NCBI GenBank assembly: GCA_017642895.1
Contig: JAEPON010000009.1
Span: 115,604 to 179,603 of the forward strand
DNA length: 64,000 nucleotides
Source of the DNA: Roseitalea sp.
GTDB lineage: Bacteria; Pseudomonadota; Alphaproteobacteria; Rhizobiales; Rhizobiaceae
Reading direction: 5' to 3'
In this document: piece by piece, positions 17,599 through 28,203 of the stretch
Position numbering within the stretch: position 1 is the first letter of the stretch
Layout: each line of letters starts with the position of its first letter
The notes under the pieces: model-generated
The model's input: the letters and a program-made list of their open reading frames with translations, nothing else
What the model was told of the DNA's origin: nothing
Database searches by the model: none
Translations under genes and position numbers: made by a program

Positions 17599-19407
17599 AT
17601 GCCCGATGCCGTGGAAACCGACGTCGTCATCATTGGAACCGGACCTGCGGGAGCCGTGACGGCGACCTTGCTGACCGACATGGGAATCAAGACGCTGGCG
17701 ATCAGCCGATACCGGTCGACCTCGCCTGGCCCGCGTGCCCATATCACCAACCAGCGCGCGATGGAGATCCTGCGCGATCTCGGCCTGGAGGAGGCTGCCA
17801 AAGAGCTTGCCACGCCGCAATGCGACATGGGTGAGCATGTGTTTGCCAGCAGCCTTGCGGGCGAGGAGTTCGGGCGCATCCGGACATGGTCGACCGATCC
17901 GGCAAAGAAAGCCGAGCACGATCTGGCCAGCCCGTGCTCGGTCTGCGATCTGCCGCAGCTTTATTTCGAACCGCTGGTCGTGAACGCGGCGGGCCTGCGC
18001 GGTTCCGACATTCGGTTCAAGACCGAGTACCTTTCGCATACCCAAGCGCCCGACCACGTTGTCGTCCGGTTGCTCGACCATGTCACCGGCACCGAATATG
18101 AGGTGCACGCCAAATATCTGATCGGCGCCGACGGCGCGCGCTCCAAGGTGGCCGAGGACATCGCCTTGCCTTTCGAGGGCGAGATGAACATGGGCAGCCA
18201 CGGCTCGCTCAACATCGAGTTCACCGGCGATCTGTCGCCGCTCGTCGAGCACCGCAAGGGCGACATGTACTGGATGATCCAGGCCGGCGACGGCTTCAAT
18301 GGCGCCGGCGTGGGTGTTCTGCGCATGGTGCGGCCCTGGAACAAGTGGGTCTGCGTGTCGGGCTACGACATGTCGAAGGGCGAACCCAAGCTGACCGAGG
18401 ACGAGGCGCGCGGCGTCGTGCAGAAGGTCATGGGTACCAACTCCATTCCGATCAAAATCGATGCCTTGTCGACCTGGACGATCAACCAGCAATATGCCTC
18501 CCGCAACACCGAGGGCCGCGTCTTCTGCATGGGCGATGCGGTGCACCGGCATACGCCGATGGCGGGGCTCGGCCTCAACACATCGATCCAGGACGCCTAC
18601 AATCTGTGCTGGAAGATGGCCATGGTCATCAAGGGTCAGGCCGGGCCGGCCCTGCTCGAAACCTATGACGCCGAGCGCTCGCCGATCGCCAAAGAAGTGG
18701 TCGATCACGCCTATATGTGTCTGTCGAAACTGCCGCCGATCTTCATGGCGCTGGGCCTGAAGCCCGCACCGAGCCAGAAGGACATGGACGCGGCGCTCGC
18801 CAATCTGCGGGTCCGGAGCGCCGACGGCGCCGAGCGGCGGGCCCAACTGCGCGCGGCGCTCAACGGTACGCTGGCCGGGTTCGGCGGGGCGCTCGGGCTC
18901 GAACTGAACCAGCGCTACGCTTCGAGCGCGGTGGCGCCCGATGGCACTGACGGCCCGCATTTCGAGCGCGACAGGGTCTTTCACTATCAGGCCAGCACGC
19001 GCCCCGGCGCCCATCTGCCCCATGTCTGGGTGACGCGCGATCAGCGTCGGGTGTCGAGCCTGGACCTTTGCGGCAAGGGCCATTTCACCCTGCTGACGGG
19101 CCTGTCAGGCGCGGCCTGGGCCGAGACGGCGGCCGAGGCAGCCAAGGCGCTCGACATCGATATCGTTGTGCATGTGATCGGCCCGGGCCAGCAATATGTC
19201 GATACCTATGGCGACTTTGCCGCGATGAGCGAAGTGGCCGAGGACGGGGCACTTTTGATCCGACCAGACATGATGGTCGGATGGCGCGCGGCCGACGGGT
19301 CCCAGGCACAACGGGACGGGCTGCTGCCGGCCTTGAGGACGATCCTCAGCGTAGCGGTTCCTGCCGCCAAAGGCGCAGCCGTCTCTGCTGAAAGACAGGA
19401 GGCCTGA
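17599..19407 (+). CDS. FAD-dependent aromatic hydroxylase (phenol/chlorophenol 2-monooxygenase type)
   Basis: A 602-residue class A flavin monooxygenase. The motifs are the N-terminal GTGPAG (13-18), the central DG motif GADGARSK (near 175) and the FAD-ribityl motif GDAVHRHTPMAGLGLN (near 312), followed by a thioredoxin-like C-terminal domain of about 150 residues as in phenol hydroxylase, TfdB and MhpA. It adds a hydroxyl group ortho to an existing phenolic one, using NAD(P)H and O2, to give the catechol for ring cleavage. The start follows TTTGGAGGAACTG. Its nearest general type is TfdB/PheA-like rather than MhpA, so the substrate could be a simple or substituted phenol; this needs comparison with characterised enzymes. 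Confidence 0.9.
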   Translation: MPDAVETDVVIIGTGPAGAVTATLLTDMGIKTLAISRYRSTSPGPRAHITNQRAMEILRDLGLEEAAKELATPQCDMGEHVFASSLAGEEFGRIRTWSTDPAKKAEHDLASPCSVCDLPQLYFEPLVVNAAGLRGSDIRFKTEYLSHTQAPDHVVVRLLDHVTGTEYEVHAKYLIGADGARSKVAEDIALPFEGEMNMGSHGSLNIEFTGDLSPLVEHRKGDMYWMIQAGDGFNGAGVGVLRMVRPWNKWVCVSGYDMSKGEPKLTEDEARGVVQKVMGTNSIPIKIDALSTWTINQQYASRNTEGRVFCMGDAVHRHTPMAGLGLNTSIQDAYNLCWKMAMVIKGQAGPALLETYDAERSPIAKEVVDHAYMCLSKLPPIFMALGLKPAPSQKDMDAALANLRVRSADGAERRAQLRAALNGTLAGFGGALGLELNQRYASSAVAPDGTDGPHFERDRVFHYQASTRPGAHLPHVWVTRDQRRVSSLDLCGKGHFTLLTGLSGAAWAETAAEAAKALDIDIVVHVIGPGQQYVDTYGDFAAMSEVAEDGALLIRPDMMVGWRAADGSQAQRDGLLPALRTILSVAVPAAKGAAVSAERQEA

Positions 19408-19432
19408 ACGCGATGACCAGGGAGCAACACCG

Positions 19433-20221
19433 ATGACGGACCCATTCGACGCCGCGGCCCGGCGCCTGCGCCAAGCCTATGCGGGCACCCCGATCCCGCC
19501 GATGCGCGAGGCGCTGGACCCGACCGATATTGACGCCGCCTATGCGGTGCAGGCCATCAACACGCGGTTTTGGGCCACCGAGGGCCGGCGGATCGTCGGA
19601 CGCAAGATCGGCCTGACATCGGTGGCTGTGCAAAAGCAGCTTGGCGTCGACAGGCCGGATTTCGGCGTGCTGTTCGACGACATGCGGATCGACAATGGCG
19701 GTGTACTGCCGCGTGACCGGGTGATCCAGCCCAAGGCCGAGGCAGAGGTGGCGCTGATCCTGGCGCGGGATATCAACGACGCTGACGCCACGCCGGAGGT
19801 GGTCGCTGCTGCCACACGCGGCGCCTTGGCGGCGATCGAGATCGTGGACAGCCGCATCGCCGACTGGAAGATCACCTTTGCTGACACGGTTGCCGACAAT
19901 GGCTCCTCGGCGTTCTTCGTTCTCGGTGATGAGGAACGCCCGCTGGACGGCCTCGATCTTGAAACCTGCAAAATGCAGCTGACGATCGACGAAGAGATTG
20001 TCTCGACCGGCATTGGCTCCGCCTGTCTCGGCCATCCGTTGCAAGCCGCGGCCTGGCTCGCAAGGACAATGGCGGCGCGGGGCGAACCGCTTCGCGCGGG
20101 CGACGTGGTTTTGACCGGTGCGCTCGGGCCCATGGTGGCCTTTTCGCCTGGCGCGCGCGTCACGGCCTCGATCGACGGGCTCGGCTCGGTTGGGTTCACT
20201 TGTGAAGGAGCGCCCACATGA
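19433..20221 (+). CDS. mhpD: 2-keto-4-pentenoate hydratase (MhpD family)
   Basis: The 262-residue length matches MhpD/BphH/XylJ hydratases. It has the family opening (YAGTPIPP, then AYAVQ), the GRKIGLTS segment near 58, and the metal-binding acidic cluster around [12 protein letters not shown] (near 102) and IEIVDSRI (near 140). It hydrates 2-hydroxypenta-2,4-dienoate to 4-hydroxy-2-oxovalerate. GGGAGCAACACCG precedes ATG 19433. The stop overlaps the next start by ATGA. Confidence 0.93.
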   Translation: MTDPFDAAARRLRQAYAGTPIPPMREALDPTDIDAAYAVQAINTRFWATEGRRIVGRKIGLTSVAVQKQLGVDRPDFGVLFDDMRIDNGGVLPRDRVIQPKAEAEVALILARDINDADATPEVVAAATRGALAAIEIVDSRIADWKITFADTVADNGSSAFFVLGDEERPLDGLDLETCKMQLTIDEEIVSTGIGSACLGHPLQAAAWLARTMAARGEPLRAGDVVLTGALGPMVAFSPGARVTASIDGLGSVGFTCEGAPT

Positions 20222-21162
20222 CCGGCCAGACCAAGGTCGCCATCATCGGATCGGGCAATATCGGCTCGGACCTGATGATCAAGATTGTGCGGACCTCGGA
20301 CCTGCTTGAAATGGGCGCCTTTGTCGGCATCGATCCGGCGTCGGACGGCCTGAAGCGGGCTGCCCGGATGGGCGTGCCGACCACCGCGGACGGCATTGAC
20401 GGGCTGATCGCCATGCCGGGCTTCGACGAGATCGAAATCGTGTTCGACGCGACCTCGGCCGGCGCGCACAAGATGCACGACGCCAAGCTGCGCAGCCATG
20501 GCAAGACGGTCATCGACCTCACCCCGGCCGCCATCGGCCCCTACACAGTGCCGCCCGTGAACCTTAATGCGAACATGGGCGCAGGCAACGTCAACATGGT
20601 GACTTGCGGCGGGCAGGCGACGATCCCGATCGTGGCCGCCGTCGCACGCGTCAGCCCGGTGCGCTACGCCGAGATCGTGGCGTCCATCGCCTCGCGATCC
20701 GCCGGCCCGGGCACCCGCGCCAACATCGACGAATTCACCGAGACCACGTCGCGCGCCATCGAGGCCGTCGGCGGCGCAGAGAAGGGCAAGGCGATCATCA
20801 TCCTGAACCCGGCCGAACCGCCACTGATCATGCGCGATACGGTCTATTGCCTGTGCGATCCGGCGGACCAAGAGGCCATACGGGCCTCCGTCGAAGCAAT
20901 GGTGGCCGAGGTGCAGACCTATGTGCCCGGTTATCGGCTGAAACAGGACGTGCAGTTCGAAAACATCGGCGACAACGCACCGATCTTCATTCCCGATCTT
21001 GATCGCAGCTACACAGGGCTGAAGGTCAGCGTGTTTCTTGAGGTGGAGGGCGCTGCGCACTACCTGCCGGCCTACGCCGGAAATCTGGACATCATGACCT
21101 CGGCAGCGCTGAAAACCGCTGAGCGCATGGTCGGTGCCGGCCAATTGGAGGCCGCGCAATGA
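20218..21162 (+). CDS. mhpF: Acetaldehyde dehydrogenase (acylating)
   Basis: A 314-residue MhpF/DmpF/BphJ enzyme. The NAD-binding motif GSGNIGSDL (11-19) opens the protein and the catalytic cysteine is C130 in [10 protein letters not shown]. It converts the acetaldehyde made by the partner aldolase to acetyl-CoA, with substrate channelling through a hetero-complex. Overlap by ATGA with both neighbours supports co-translation of the complex. GAAGGAG provides the ribosome site. Confidence 0.96.
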   Translation: MTGQTKVAIIGSGNIGSDLMIKIVRTSDLLEMGAFVGIDPASDGLKRAARMGVPTTADGIDGLIAMPGFDEIEIVFDATSAGAHKMHDAKLRSHGKTVIDLTPAAIGPYTVPPVNLNANMGAGNVNMVTCGGQATIPIVAAVARVSPVRYAEIVASIASRSAGPGTRANIDEFTETTSRAIEAVGGAEKGKAIIILNPAEPPLIMRDTVYCLCDPADQEAIRASVEAMVAEVQTYVPGYRLKQDVQFENIGDNAPIFIPDLDRSYTGLKVSVFLEVEGAAHYLPAYAGNLDIMTSAALKTAERMVGAGQLEAAQ

Positions 21163-22196
21163 GTGACGCGCACCCGAAGGGCAAACTCTACATTCAGGAT
21201 GTTACCTTGCGCGACGGCATGCACGCGGTTCGTCACCGCTACAGTGTCGACCAGGTCCGCGCCATCGCCAAGGCTTTGGACGAGGCCAAGGTTGACGCAA
21301 TCGAGGTTGCCCATGGCGACGGGCTTGCCGGGTCCAGCTTCAACTATGGTTTCGGTGCGACCACCGACTGGGAATGGATCGAGGCCGTCGCGGACGTGGT
21401 CCGCCATGCCAGGCTGACGACCCTTCTGCTGCCCGGGATCGGCACCATCGATGACCTGAAGCATGCCTACAAGCTCGGCGTCCGCTCCGTCCGCGTGGCG
21501 ACCCATTGCACCGAGGCCGATGTTTCCAAGCAGCACATCGAGTATGCGCGCGAACTGGGCATGGATGTCTCGGGCTTTTTGATGATGAGCCATATGAGCC
21601 CGCCCGAGGCCCTGGCCGGCCAGGCCAGGCTGATGGAAAGCTATGGCGCCCATTGCGTCTATGTGACCGATTCAGGCGGTGCGATGACGATGGACGATGT
21701 GGCCGCGCGCCTGCAGGCCTATGACCAGGTGTTGGCTCCGGAAACCGAGCGAGGCATCCATGCCCACCACAATCTCAGCCTGGGCGTGGCAAATTCCATC
21801 ACCGCTGTCCAGAACGGCGCCATTCGCGTGGATGCCTCGCTCGCCGGAATGGGCGCGGGCGCGGGCAATGCGCCGCTCGAAGTGTTCATTGCTGCGATCG
21901 ATGATTATGGCTGGAAGCACGGGACCGATCTGTTCAAGCTCATGGACGCGGCCGAGGATCTGGTGCGTCCGCTGCAGGATCGGCCCGTGCGGGTCGATCG
22001 CGAAACCCTGAGCCTGGGCTATGCCGGCGTCTATTCAAGCTTCCTGCGCCATGCCGAAAAAGCTGCGGCGGAGTACGGCCTCGACACGCGCGATATCCTT
22101 GTCGAACTGGGACGGCGGCGCATGGTCGGGGGTCAGGAAGACATGATCGTCGATGTTGCGCTCGACCTTATCAAAACCGACCGGCACGCATCGTAG
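21159..22196 (+). CDS. mhpE: 4-hydroxy-2-oxovalerate aldolase
   Basis: A 345-residue DmpG/MhpE/BphI class II aldolase. The N-terminal catalytic DVTLRDGMH (R18, D19, H22) and the metal-binding HAHHN motif near residue 205 are intact, and the C-terminal DmpG-specific communication domain is present. It splits 4-hydroxy-2-oxovalerate to pyruvate and acetaldehyde, passing the aldehyde to the dehydrogenase encoded just upstream. Last gene of the operon; a candidate terminator follows at 22305. Confidence 0.96.
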   Translation: MSDAHPKGKLYIQDVTLRDGMHAVRHRYSVDQVRAIAKALDEAKVDAIEVAHGDGLAGSSFNYGFGATTDWEWIEAVADVVRHARLTTLLLPGIGTIDDLKHAYKLGVRSVRVATHCTEADVSKQHIEYARELGMDVSGFLMMSHMSPPEALAGQARLMESYGAHCVYVTDSGGAMTMDDVAARLQAYDQVLAPETERGIHAHHNLSLGVANSITAVQNGAIRVDASLAGMGAGAGNAPLEVFIAAIDDYGWKHGTDLFKLMDAAEDLVRPLQDRPVRVDRETLSLGYAGVYSSFLRHAEKAAAEYGLDTRDILVELGRRRMVGGQEDMIVDVALDLIKTDRHAS

Positions 22197-22304
22197 CCGG
22201 ACCATCATCGCGGCGTGGGCGCGTTTGTGGACCGGTTATGGGTCAGACACTGCGGGTCGCCGATGGTGGCCCGTGATGTACCAGAGCGTGCGAGCTCGGC
22301 CTTC

Positions 22305-22324
22305 GGCGGTCTTCGCCTTTTTTT
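22305..22324 (+). terminator. Candidate intrinsic terminator after the meta-cleavage operon
   Basis: GGCG and CGCC pair across a five-base loop and are followed directly by seven Ts. The stem is only four base pairs, so termination may be weak. It lies about 110 bases beyond the aldolase stop and just before the dienelactone hydrolase remnant. Confidence 0.4.
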
Positions 22325-22332
22325 GTACGAAG

Positions 22333-22525
22333 CTTGATGAGATCGCCGAAGAGCTTGATGCGATCGACCGGCCGCTTCGGCTTTGTTTTGGCGATCAGGA
22401 CAGCCATCTGCCCGTCGATGTCGCCCAGAGCCTCAAGGCGCGTCTGGCATCCAAGCCGACCGCCGAAGTGCATATCCATCCCGGCGCCGGCCGCGGCTTC
22501 TTCAATCCGGTACCCAAAAGGTCCA
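22333..22525 (+). pseudogene. Dienelactone hydrolase remnant (C-terminal fragment)
   Basis: About 64 codons read as the end of a dienelactone hydrolase: DRPLRLCFGDQDSHLPVD (catalytic aspartate loop), a helix with SLKARL, and VHIHPGAGRGFFNP, where the family has the catalytic histidine as HGF but here it is RGF. The N-terminal two thirds, including the nucleophile, is missing, and no start or ribosome site is present. Dienelactone hydrolases act in (chloro)catechol ortho-cleavage, so its location beside a meta-cleavage operon may record a lost alternative branch. The rest of the 497-base gap (22197-22693) shows only the terminator. Confidence 0.6.
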
Positions 22526-22693
22526 CAACGACCCCGGGCGCGTCGAAAGACAGGCCGCCGCATGGAGCGCCCGGTAGGCCCGTTTCATGAACGGAACGCC
22601 GAGTTCCCGTCCGGCGGATTGGAATGTTCGCAAATGCCTGAATGCTGAGCGGCAATCGACGCAACCGCCCATTTCGCAGTCAGGTGCACGGCC

Positions 22694-25456
22694 ATGAACG
22701 TTATCGATGTCAGACATACCCAAGGCAATCAGAAGCAGGCTGCCAGCCCGGTTCCCGATCTTTCGGCGTTTTCCTCATCGGACGCACAAACCAACCAGGC
22801 TTGGCACGCGATCGACAGCACGGTCGTGATGACGGCAATGGATACCGCAGATACCGGCCTGTCCGATGATGAAGCGCAACTCCGGTTGGATGAGTTCGGG
22901 CCGAACGCTCTGCCCAGCGCACCCGAAAGGAGCCTGTTGTCACGCATTCTGGCGCAGTTCAACAACGCGCTGATCTATGTGCTTTTGGCCGCCGCGGTCG
23001 TGACCGCGCTTTTGGGCCACTGGATCGACACCGGTGTCATTCTTGGCGTTGTCGTCATCAACGCCGCCATTGGTCTCTGGCAGGAAGGCAAGGCGGAAAA
23101 TGCGCTTGCCGCCGTCCGCGGCATGCTTTCGCCAAGCGCCACGGTTTTGCGGAGCGGGCAACGCCGATCGATAGCGGCCGAAGAACTGGTGCCGGGCGAC
23201 ATCGTGCTTGTCGAGGCCGGCGATCGTGTGCCGGCCGATCTGCGTCTGATCAGGGCCAAGGGCCTGCGCATCGAAGAAGCCGCACTCACAGGGGAATCGG
23301 TGCCCAGCGACAAGGAAACGGTACCGGTTGCCGAAGACACGCCATTGGCCGACCGGAGCTCAATGGCCTATTCTGGCACGCTGGTGTCGGCGGGCCGAGC
23401 GACGGCGGTTGTTGTCGCCACCGGCGTTCTGGCCGAAATCGGCCGCATCGGCGCGATGCTTGACGAGGTCGCGGAGACCACGACGCCGCTTCTCAAGCAG
23501 ATCGATGCGTTCTCAAAATGGCTCACCGGGGTCGTTTTGGTCCTTTGCGTCGCCATCTTTGCGCTGGCCGTTCTCGGCCGCGGCTACAGTGTCGATGACG
23601 CGTTTCTGGCGACAATCGGCATGGCCGTCGCTGCTATTCCCGAAGGCCTGCCCGCCGTCATCACGATCACACTGGCATTGGGCGTCCAGCGTATGGCAGG
23701 CCGGCAGGCCATCATCCGGCAATTGCCCGCCGTCGAGACACTTGGCGCCGTTTCGGTCATTTGCACCGACAAGACCGGTACGTTGACGCTCAATGAGATG
23801 GTCGTGCGCAATCTGCAAACGGACGCTGGCTCTGCGGAGATTTCCGTTACCGGCGAAGGTTACCGGCCTGAAGGCAGGCTCACCTGCGACCAAGGCGATG
23901 CGATTGCGGCTGGCCACCTTCTGATCACCACCGGCGTTCTGTGCAGTGATGCCCGGCTCGTGGAAAGCGATGGACATTGGCACGTATCCGGCGATCCTAT
24001 GGATGGTGCTTTGATCTCGCTTGCGCACAAGGCAGGGCTTGATCCGGCGGACCTTCGCGAGCATGTGACAATCATTGATGAAATCCCGTTTGAATCCGTC
24101 AACCGTTTCAACGCTGTTCTTGCTTGCGATGGCGAGCGGCGGTGGATCCATGTCAAGGGCGCGCCGCACAGTGTTCTCGACATGTGCAGCCACCACATGG
24201 CCGCCAAAAGCGTGGCCCCGCTTGATCGCGACGCCTGGCACGGCCATATCGAGCGGCTTGCCGAGCGCGGGCAGCGTGTTCTGGCTTTTGCAATCAAGGA
24301 TGGCGGGGATCGCGATGAGTTGGACGTTGAAACCATAGGCGGCGGGCTCACGCTGCTCGGTGTAGCCGGCTTCGTCGATCCGCCGCGGCCTGAGGCGATC
24401 GAGGCGATCCGTGAGTGCCACAATGCCGGGGTCGGCGTGAAGATGATCACCGGTGACCATTCAACCACCGCTCTGGCCATTGCCGGCGAACTGGGTCTTC
24501 GGACCGAAAATGGCGCTTTGACCGGCGCCGACATCGATACGATTGCGACCGAAGACCTGCGCAAGCGTGCCGCCGATGTGGATGTGTTTGCGCGCGCAAC
24601 CCCTGAAAACAAACTCCGGCTCATTGAGGCGCTTCAGGCCGAGGACAAGGTGGTCTCGATGACCGGCGATGGCGTCAACGACGCCCCCGCCCTGAAGAAG
24701 GCCGATGTTGGCGTCGCCATGGGCATCAAAGGCACGGAAGCCGCCAAATCGGCCTCGCGTGTCGTTCTGGCCGACGACAATTTTACATCGATCGCCGCAG
24801 CGGTCAGCGAGGGGCGGACCGTCTATGACAATATCCGCAAAGTCATCTCATGGACCTTGCCGACCAATGGCGGGGAATCCTTGATCATCATCACAGCGAT
24901 TTTGTTCGGCCTGACGCTACCTCTGCTGCCGGTGCATATTCTCTGGATCAACATGGTGACGGCCGTGGCGCTTGGCCTGACGCTGGCCTTCGAACCACCG
25001 GAAGCGACGGTCATGGAACGTCCACCGCGCAAGGCCGCCGACTCGATCCTGACCAGGGAGATGGTCTGGCGTATCGTGCTCGTCTCCTGCCTGATGGCCG
25101 GTGCCGCATTTGCCGCCTTTATCTGGTCGACCGGCCGCGGTGACAGTGTCGACTACGCGCGGACGCTGGCGGTCAATGTCATTGTCATGCTCGAAATCTT
25201 CTACCTGTTTTCTGTGCGCGCGCTCGATTCGAACCGGCTGAGCCTCCAAACATTCATCGGATCGCGCCCGGCCCTGATCGGGGTCGGGCTGACTGTGCTG
25301 CTGCAGGCAATGTTCACCTACACGCCGGCCATGCAGGTCGTCTTTCAGACCGAAGCAATCTTGCTCGCCGATCAAGGATTTGTGCTGCTTGCCGGAATTG
25401 GGCTGTTGCTGATCCTGGAAGCGGAGAAGGCCGTGCGCCGGCGACACTGGTCCTAA
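22694..25456 (+). CDS. Cation-transporting P-type ATPase (P2 class, Ca2+-ATPase-like)
   Basis: A 920-residue inner-membrane pump with all core motifs: an N-terminal cation ATPase domain ([15 protein letters not shown]), LTGES in the actuator domain, AAIPEGLPA in membrane helix 4, the phosphorylation site [15 protein letters not shown] and TGDGVNDAP. About ten hydrophobic segments are arranged as in SERCA-like P2 ATPases. The PEGL in helix 4 fits Ca2+ or related cation transport, but specificity was not resolved. The ribosome site is weak; the protein begins with a roughly 30-residue extension before the conserved domain, so a later start is possible. It is transcribed alone and converges on the LysR gene at 25580. 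Confidence 0.92.
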   Translation: MNVIDVRHTQGNQKQAASPVPDLSAFSSSDAQTNQAWHAIDSTVVMTAMDTADTGLSDDEAQLRLDEFGPNALPSAPERSLLSRILAQFNNALIYVLLAAAVVTALLGHWIDTGVILGVVVINAAIGLWQEGKAENALAAVRGMLSPSATVLRSGQRRSIAAEELVPGDIVLVEAGDRVPADLRLIRAKGLRIEEAALTGESVPSDKETVPVAEDTPLADRSSMAYSGTLVSAGRATAVVVATGVLAEIGRIGAMLDEVAETTTPLLKQIDAFSKWLTGVVLVLCVAIFALAVLGRGYSVDDAFLATIGMAVAAIPEGLPAVITITLALGVQRMAGRQAIIRQLPAVETLGAVSVICTDKTGTLTLNEMVVRNLQTDAGSAEISVTGEGYRPEGRLTCDQGDAIAAGHLLITTGVLCSDARLVESDGHWHVSGDPMDGALISLAHKAGLDPADLREHVTIIDEIPFESVNRFNAVLACDGERRWIHVKGAPHSVLDMCSHHMAAKSVAPLDRDAWHGHIERLAERGQRVLAFAIKDGGDRDELDVETIGGGLTLLGVAGFVDPPRPEAIEAIRECHNAGVGVKMITGDHSTTALAIAGELGLRTENGALTGADIDTIATEDLRKRAADVDVFARATPENKLRLIEALQAEDKVVSMTGDGVNDAPALKKADVGVAMGIKGTEAAKSASRVVLADDNFTSIAAAVSEGRTVYDNIRKVISWTLPTNGGESLIIITAILFGLTLPLLPVHILWINMVTAVALGLTLAFEPPEATVMERPPRKAADSILTREMVWRIVLVSCLMAGAAFAAFIWSTGRGDSVDYARTLAVNVIVMLEIFYLFSVRALDSNRLSLQTFIGSRPALIGVGLTVLLQAMFTYTPAMQVVFQTEAILLADQGFVLLAGIGLLLILEAEKAVRRRHWS

Positions 25457-25579
25457 CGTTGTCCAAGCCAACCGAGCTGTGTTTTGACGAAACCGGGTGC
25501 GCTGGAAGAAATGGAAGCGTGAGGAGAACAGCCGCCCGTTTGATGCCGTACTGACCCGGTTTGCCGCCCCTCGCACCGG

Positions 25580-26488
25580 TCAGTGCGGCATCTCTTTTGC
25601 CACTTCCAAAAGAACATCGAGAAACGCCCGAACGGCGGGGACGCTGGCCCGGCGGGGAGGAAAGGACGCAAAGACCTCTACACGTGGTCCTTCAAAGCCT
25701 GGAAGCGCACGCAAGAACTGACCTGCTTCGACTTTGGGTTCACCATAAACAGACGGCAAAAATGTCAGCCCCGCGCCAGCGGTCAAAACGCCAAGGGCGA
25801 CGATCGGGTCTCCTACCGAGCATTTGGGCCGCGAGGTCATCGCCAGAGTGCGGCCATCGGGGTGCGAGAGATACCATTCGTGCGGCGCTCCGGGAACGTC
25901 GATGACAACGCGGCCAAGGTCTTCCACTGCCTTGGCGTCATCGAGATCAACATGGTCGCCAAGTGATGAGGGAACATAGAGCCGCAACGCGCCGCCCACG
26001 ATCTTGCGCGCAATCAGATACGGCTCTTCGGGGCGGCCCAGGCGCAGCACCACGTCAAGATCTTCAGCAAGCGGGTCGGGCCCCAAGCCGGTCACCCGGA
26101 CTGACGGCTCGACATCCGGAAACCGGTCATTCAATCGCACGAGCGCAGGCCCCAGAAGCTGCTCGGCCTGCAATGCGCTTGCTGCTATCCTCAGTACGCC
26201 GCTGGGATCACCATGGGCTGACCGTAGGATTTCTTCGGCTGCCGCCCCGGCGCGCGTCACCGCATCGGCGCTTTCTATCAGGCTTTCACCTGCCTGCGTC
26301 AGTTTCAGGCCATTGCTGACGCGATCAAACAGCGGTGTTTCAGCTATCTGCTCAAGACGCCCAAGCGCCCGCGAGAGCGTTGCCTTGGGAACGCCGAAGC
26401 GACGGGCGGCCGCGGTTATTCCGCCCGCTTCATGCAGCAAAAAGAAAAGCCGCAAGTCGTCAACACTGACCCTTTCGCCTAGAGGCAT
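25580..26488 (-). CDS. LysR-family transcriptional regulator of the RND efflux genes
   Basis: A 302-residue regulator with an N-terminal LysR winged helix (residues 8-65: DDLRLFFLLHEAGGITAAAR, then TLSRALGRLE) and a periplasmic-binding-protein-like effector domain. Start 26488 fits the family N-terminus and follows AGAAGGG; a start at 26542 or 26656 would add an unrelated tail. It is divergent from the CvpA-HlyD/RND/OsmC operon at 26692, and a palindrome resembling a LysR T-N11-A box lies between them at 26581-26596, so it is the likely regulator of that operon. Confidence 0.9.
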   Translation of the reverse strand: MPLGERVSVDDLRLFFLLHEAGGITAAARRFGVPKATLSRALGRLEQIAETPLFDRVSNGLKLTQAGESLIESADAVTRAGAAAEEILRSAHGDPSGVLRIAASALQAEQLLGPALVRLNDRFPDVEPSVRVTGLGPDPLAEDLDVVLRLGRPEEPYLIARKIVGGALRLYVPSSLGDHVDLDDAKAVEDLGRVVIDVPGAPHEWYLSHPDGRTLAMTSRPKCSVGDPIVALGVLTAGAGLTFLPSVYGEPKVEAGQFLRALPGFEGPRVEVFASFPPRRASVPAVRAFLDVLLEVAKEMPH

Positions 26489-26580
26489 TTGCGTGTTCCA
26501 GCCCTTCTGCGCTCGCTCTGGTGACAAACCAAAATGGACCATTTCGTCCTTTGTGCAAGCCGGCGCATGTGTGTTTCGGC

Positions 26581-26596
26581 GTTTCGTAAACGAGAC
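26581..26596. promoter_or_regulatory. Candidate LysR box between the regulator and the efflux operon
   Basis: GTTTCGT and ACGAGAC are inverted arms (6 of 7 matches) around AA, and the element contains a T-N11-A core. An extra half site, GTCTCGT, occurs at 26631-26637, close to the operon start at 26692. A recognition site plus a promoter-proximal activation half site is the usual LysR layout. Confidence 0.5.
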
Positions 26597-26691
26597 GCAG
26601 TGTTTCACTTTGTTCCGTTTCCGGTAGCGAGTCTCGTTCCTATCCTTGGTGCGCATATCGCACTCACACGTGCCGGAAATGAGGACCTGTC

Positions 26692-28194
26692 ATGGGTTTC
26701 GACATCGCCATATTGCTAGGTGGCTTGATTTGCATCGCCGTCAGCGCATGGATCGGCTTCGGCTTTGCACTGCTCAACACGTTGCTCTTGCTGGTCGCCG
26801 TATCGACCGGAGCAGTGCTGGCCGAACATGCGGCATTTCCGGACGGGATGCTGCCCGTTGTCTACGGCCTGGGCCTATGGCTGCTGGCGGGCGGGCTGTT
26901 GATGGCCGGCGTTGCATGGACCCGCAAAAGGCGGGCAAGGCTCTTGGGGCGGCTAGGCGGTGCCGCACTTGGCGTTTTGCAGGCTGCTATTGTTGCCGTT
27001 GCAGCAGTCGGCGTGACTCAACAGCGAATTGGCCCGGTTGATGATATCCTTGTTTCGCGCAGCTACCCGCCTATCGCTGCTCTGGGCAACCGGCTCGGCA
27101 CATGGTCGCCGGCTAGCCGCTTGTCCTTTCCGGAACCGGTTCAACGTACCGTCGAGCCGGAACTGGCGCCGCATCCACGGCCCGTTCAATGGGCCAAAGC
27201 AACCGTTTATTCGGGAACCGCGGAACGTGCCCTGACCGGTTCAGTCCGCACGGCCGAACGCGCCCGGATCGGTTTTGAGGTCAGTGGCCGCGTTTCTGAA
27301 GTCCTTGTCGACATCGGCGATGTGTTTGAACACGGCCAGATACTTGCGCGGCTCGACCCCCATCTGCTCGAAATCGCCCTTGAAGAGCGACAGGCTGCAT
27401 TGTTGGAAGCCGATGCGCGGCTTGTTGAAGCGCAACAGCAATATGACCGGCAGCGCTCACTGTTTGACCGCAACATTGTGGCTGGTGCGGCGTTGGAACG
27501 GGCCGACGCGGCGCTCAAGAGCGCACAGAGCCGGCACCAGATGGCACTGTCTGGTATAAAAAGCGCGCAGGACCGCTTGGATGATGCAACCATGACCGCT
27601 CCCTATGGCGGCTCGATCGCTGCACGTCTGATTGAGCCGTCCCAAGTGACCGCTGCAGGCGAGCCGGCCTTTGAAATCCTCAGTGAAGGCGCCGGCTTCG
27701 AGATTGTCACGGCGGTCCCCGAGACCCTGCTGTCGCGGCTCGACATCGGCTCGCAGCATCGCGCCATTCTGCTGCACGGCTCCAATTCCAGCGTGCAGGC
27801 GACAGTCACGGAAATCGGTGCCCGCGCAAACGGGGCGACCGGTTTTCCGGTCACGCTTTCCGTCGACAGCGAAGCCGAGATGATCCGTGCGGGCATGACG
27901 GTCGAGGTCATCCTGACACTGCGCGGGCGTGTCACCGATCCTGGCATCCTCGAAGTGCCGCTCAATGCGGTTTTGGCCGGCGATGGCGATGAAAGAGCAG
28001 TATTCGTCTACGATTTCGACAGTTCAACGGTCCGCTATCGCGCCATCGATATCGCCGGCACCGAGGATGAAATGGCGTTGGTCTCCGGCGGGCTGGCCGA
28101 GGGCGAAGTCGTGATCACCCGCGGCGTGGTATTTCTGAGCGATGGCGATGCAGTCGGGCTGCTGAATGTCGGCGTTGCCCGCTACGACCAGTGA
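26692..28194 (+). CDS. RND efflux membrane fusion protein with an N-terminal CvpA-like membrane domain
   Basis: The 500-residue protein is longer than usual for this family (350-400). Residues 1-110 contain four hydrophobic helices (about 5-20, 25-45, 55-75, 90-110) in the pattern of CvpA (colicin V production) proteins, including the GRLGGAALGVLQAAIV stretch. Residues 170-480 are a standard HlyD/AcrA-type adaptor: a barrel-sandwich half (IGFEVSGRVSEVLVDIGD), a helical hairpin (about 225-300), the second lipoyl half (MTAPYGGSIAARLIEPSQVTAAGEP) and a beta-barrel. So the adaptor is anchored by four helices rather than one helix or a lipid. GAGGACC precedes ATG 26692; the frame is continuous. 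The RND pump follows after nine bases. Confidence 0.85.
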   Translation: MGFDIAILLGGLICIAVSAWIGFGFALLNTLLLLVAVSTGAVLAEHAAFPDGMLPVVYGLGLWLLAGGLLMAGVAWTRKRRARLLGRLGGAALGVLQAAIVAVAAVGVTQQRIGPVDDILVSRSYPPIAALGNRLGTWSPASRLSFPEPVQRTVEPELAPHPRPVQWAKATVYSGTAERALTGSVRTAERARIGFEVSGRVSEVLVDIGDVFEHGQILARLDPHLLEIALEERQAALLEADARLVEAQQQYDRQRSLFDRNIVAGAALERADAALKSAQSRHQMALSGIKSAQDRLDDATMTAPYGGSIAARLIEPSQVTAAGEPAFEILSEGAGFEIVTAVPETLLSRLDIGSQHRAILLHGSNSSVQATVTEIGARANGATGFPVTLSVDSEAEMIRAGMTVEVILTLRGRVTDPGILEVPLNAVLAGDGDERAVFVYDFDSSTVRYRAIDIAGTEDEMALVSGGLAEGEVVITRGVVFLSDGDAVGLLNVGVARYDQ

Positions 28195-28203
28195 GGCCGA
28201 CCG

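Noticed and set aside
17500..19083. Long open frame (527 codons) antisense to the flavin hydroxylase
   Set aside because: It is a mirror frame of a high-GC gene with intact motifs on the other strand; it has no recognisable family or ribosome site. The same applies to antisense frames at 29581-31293 and 52903-54816.
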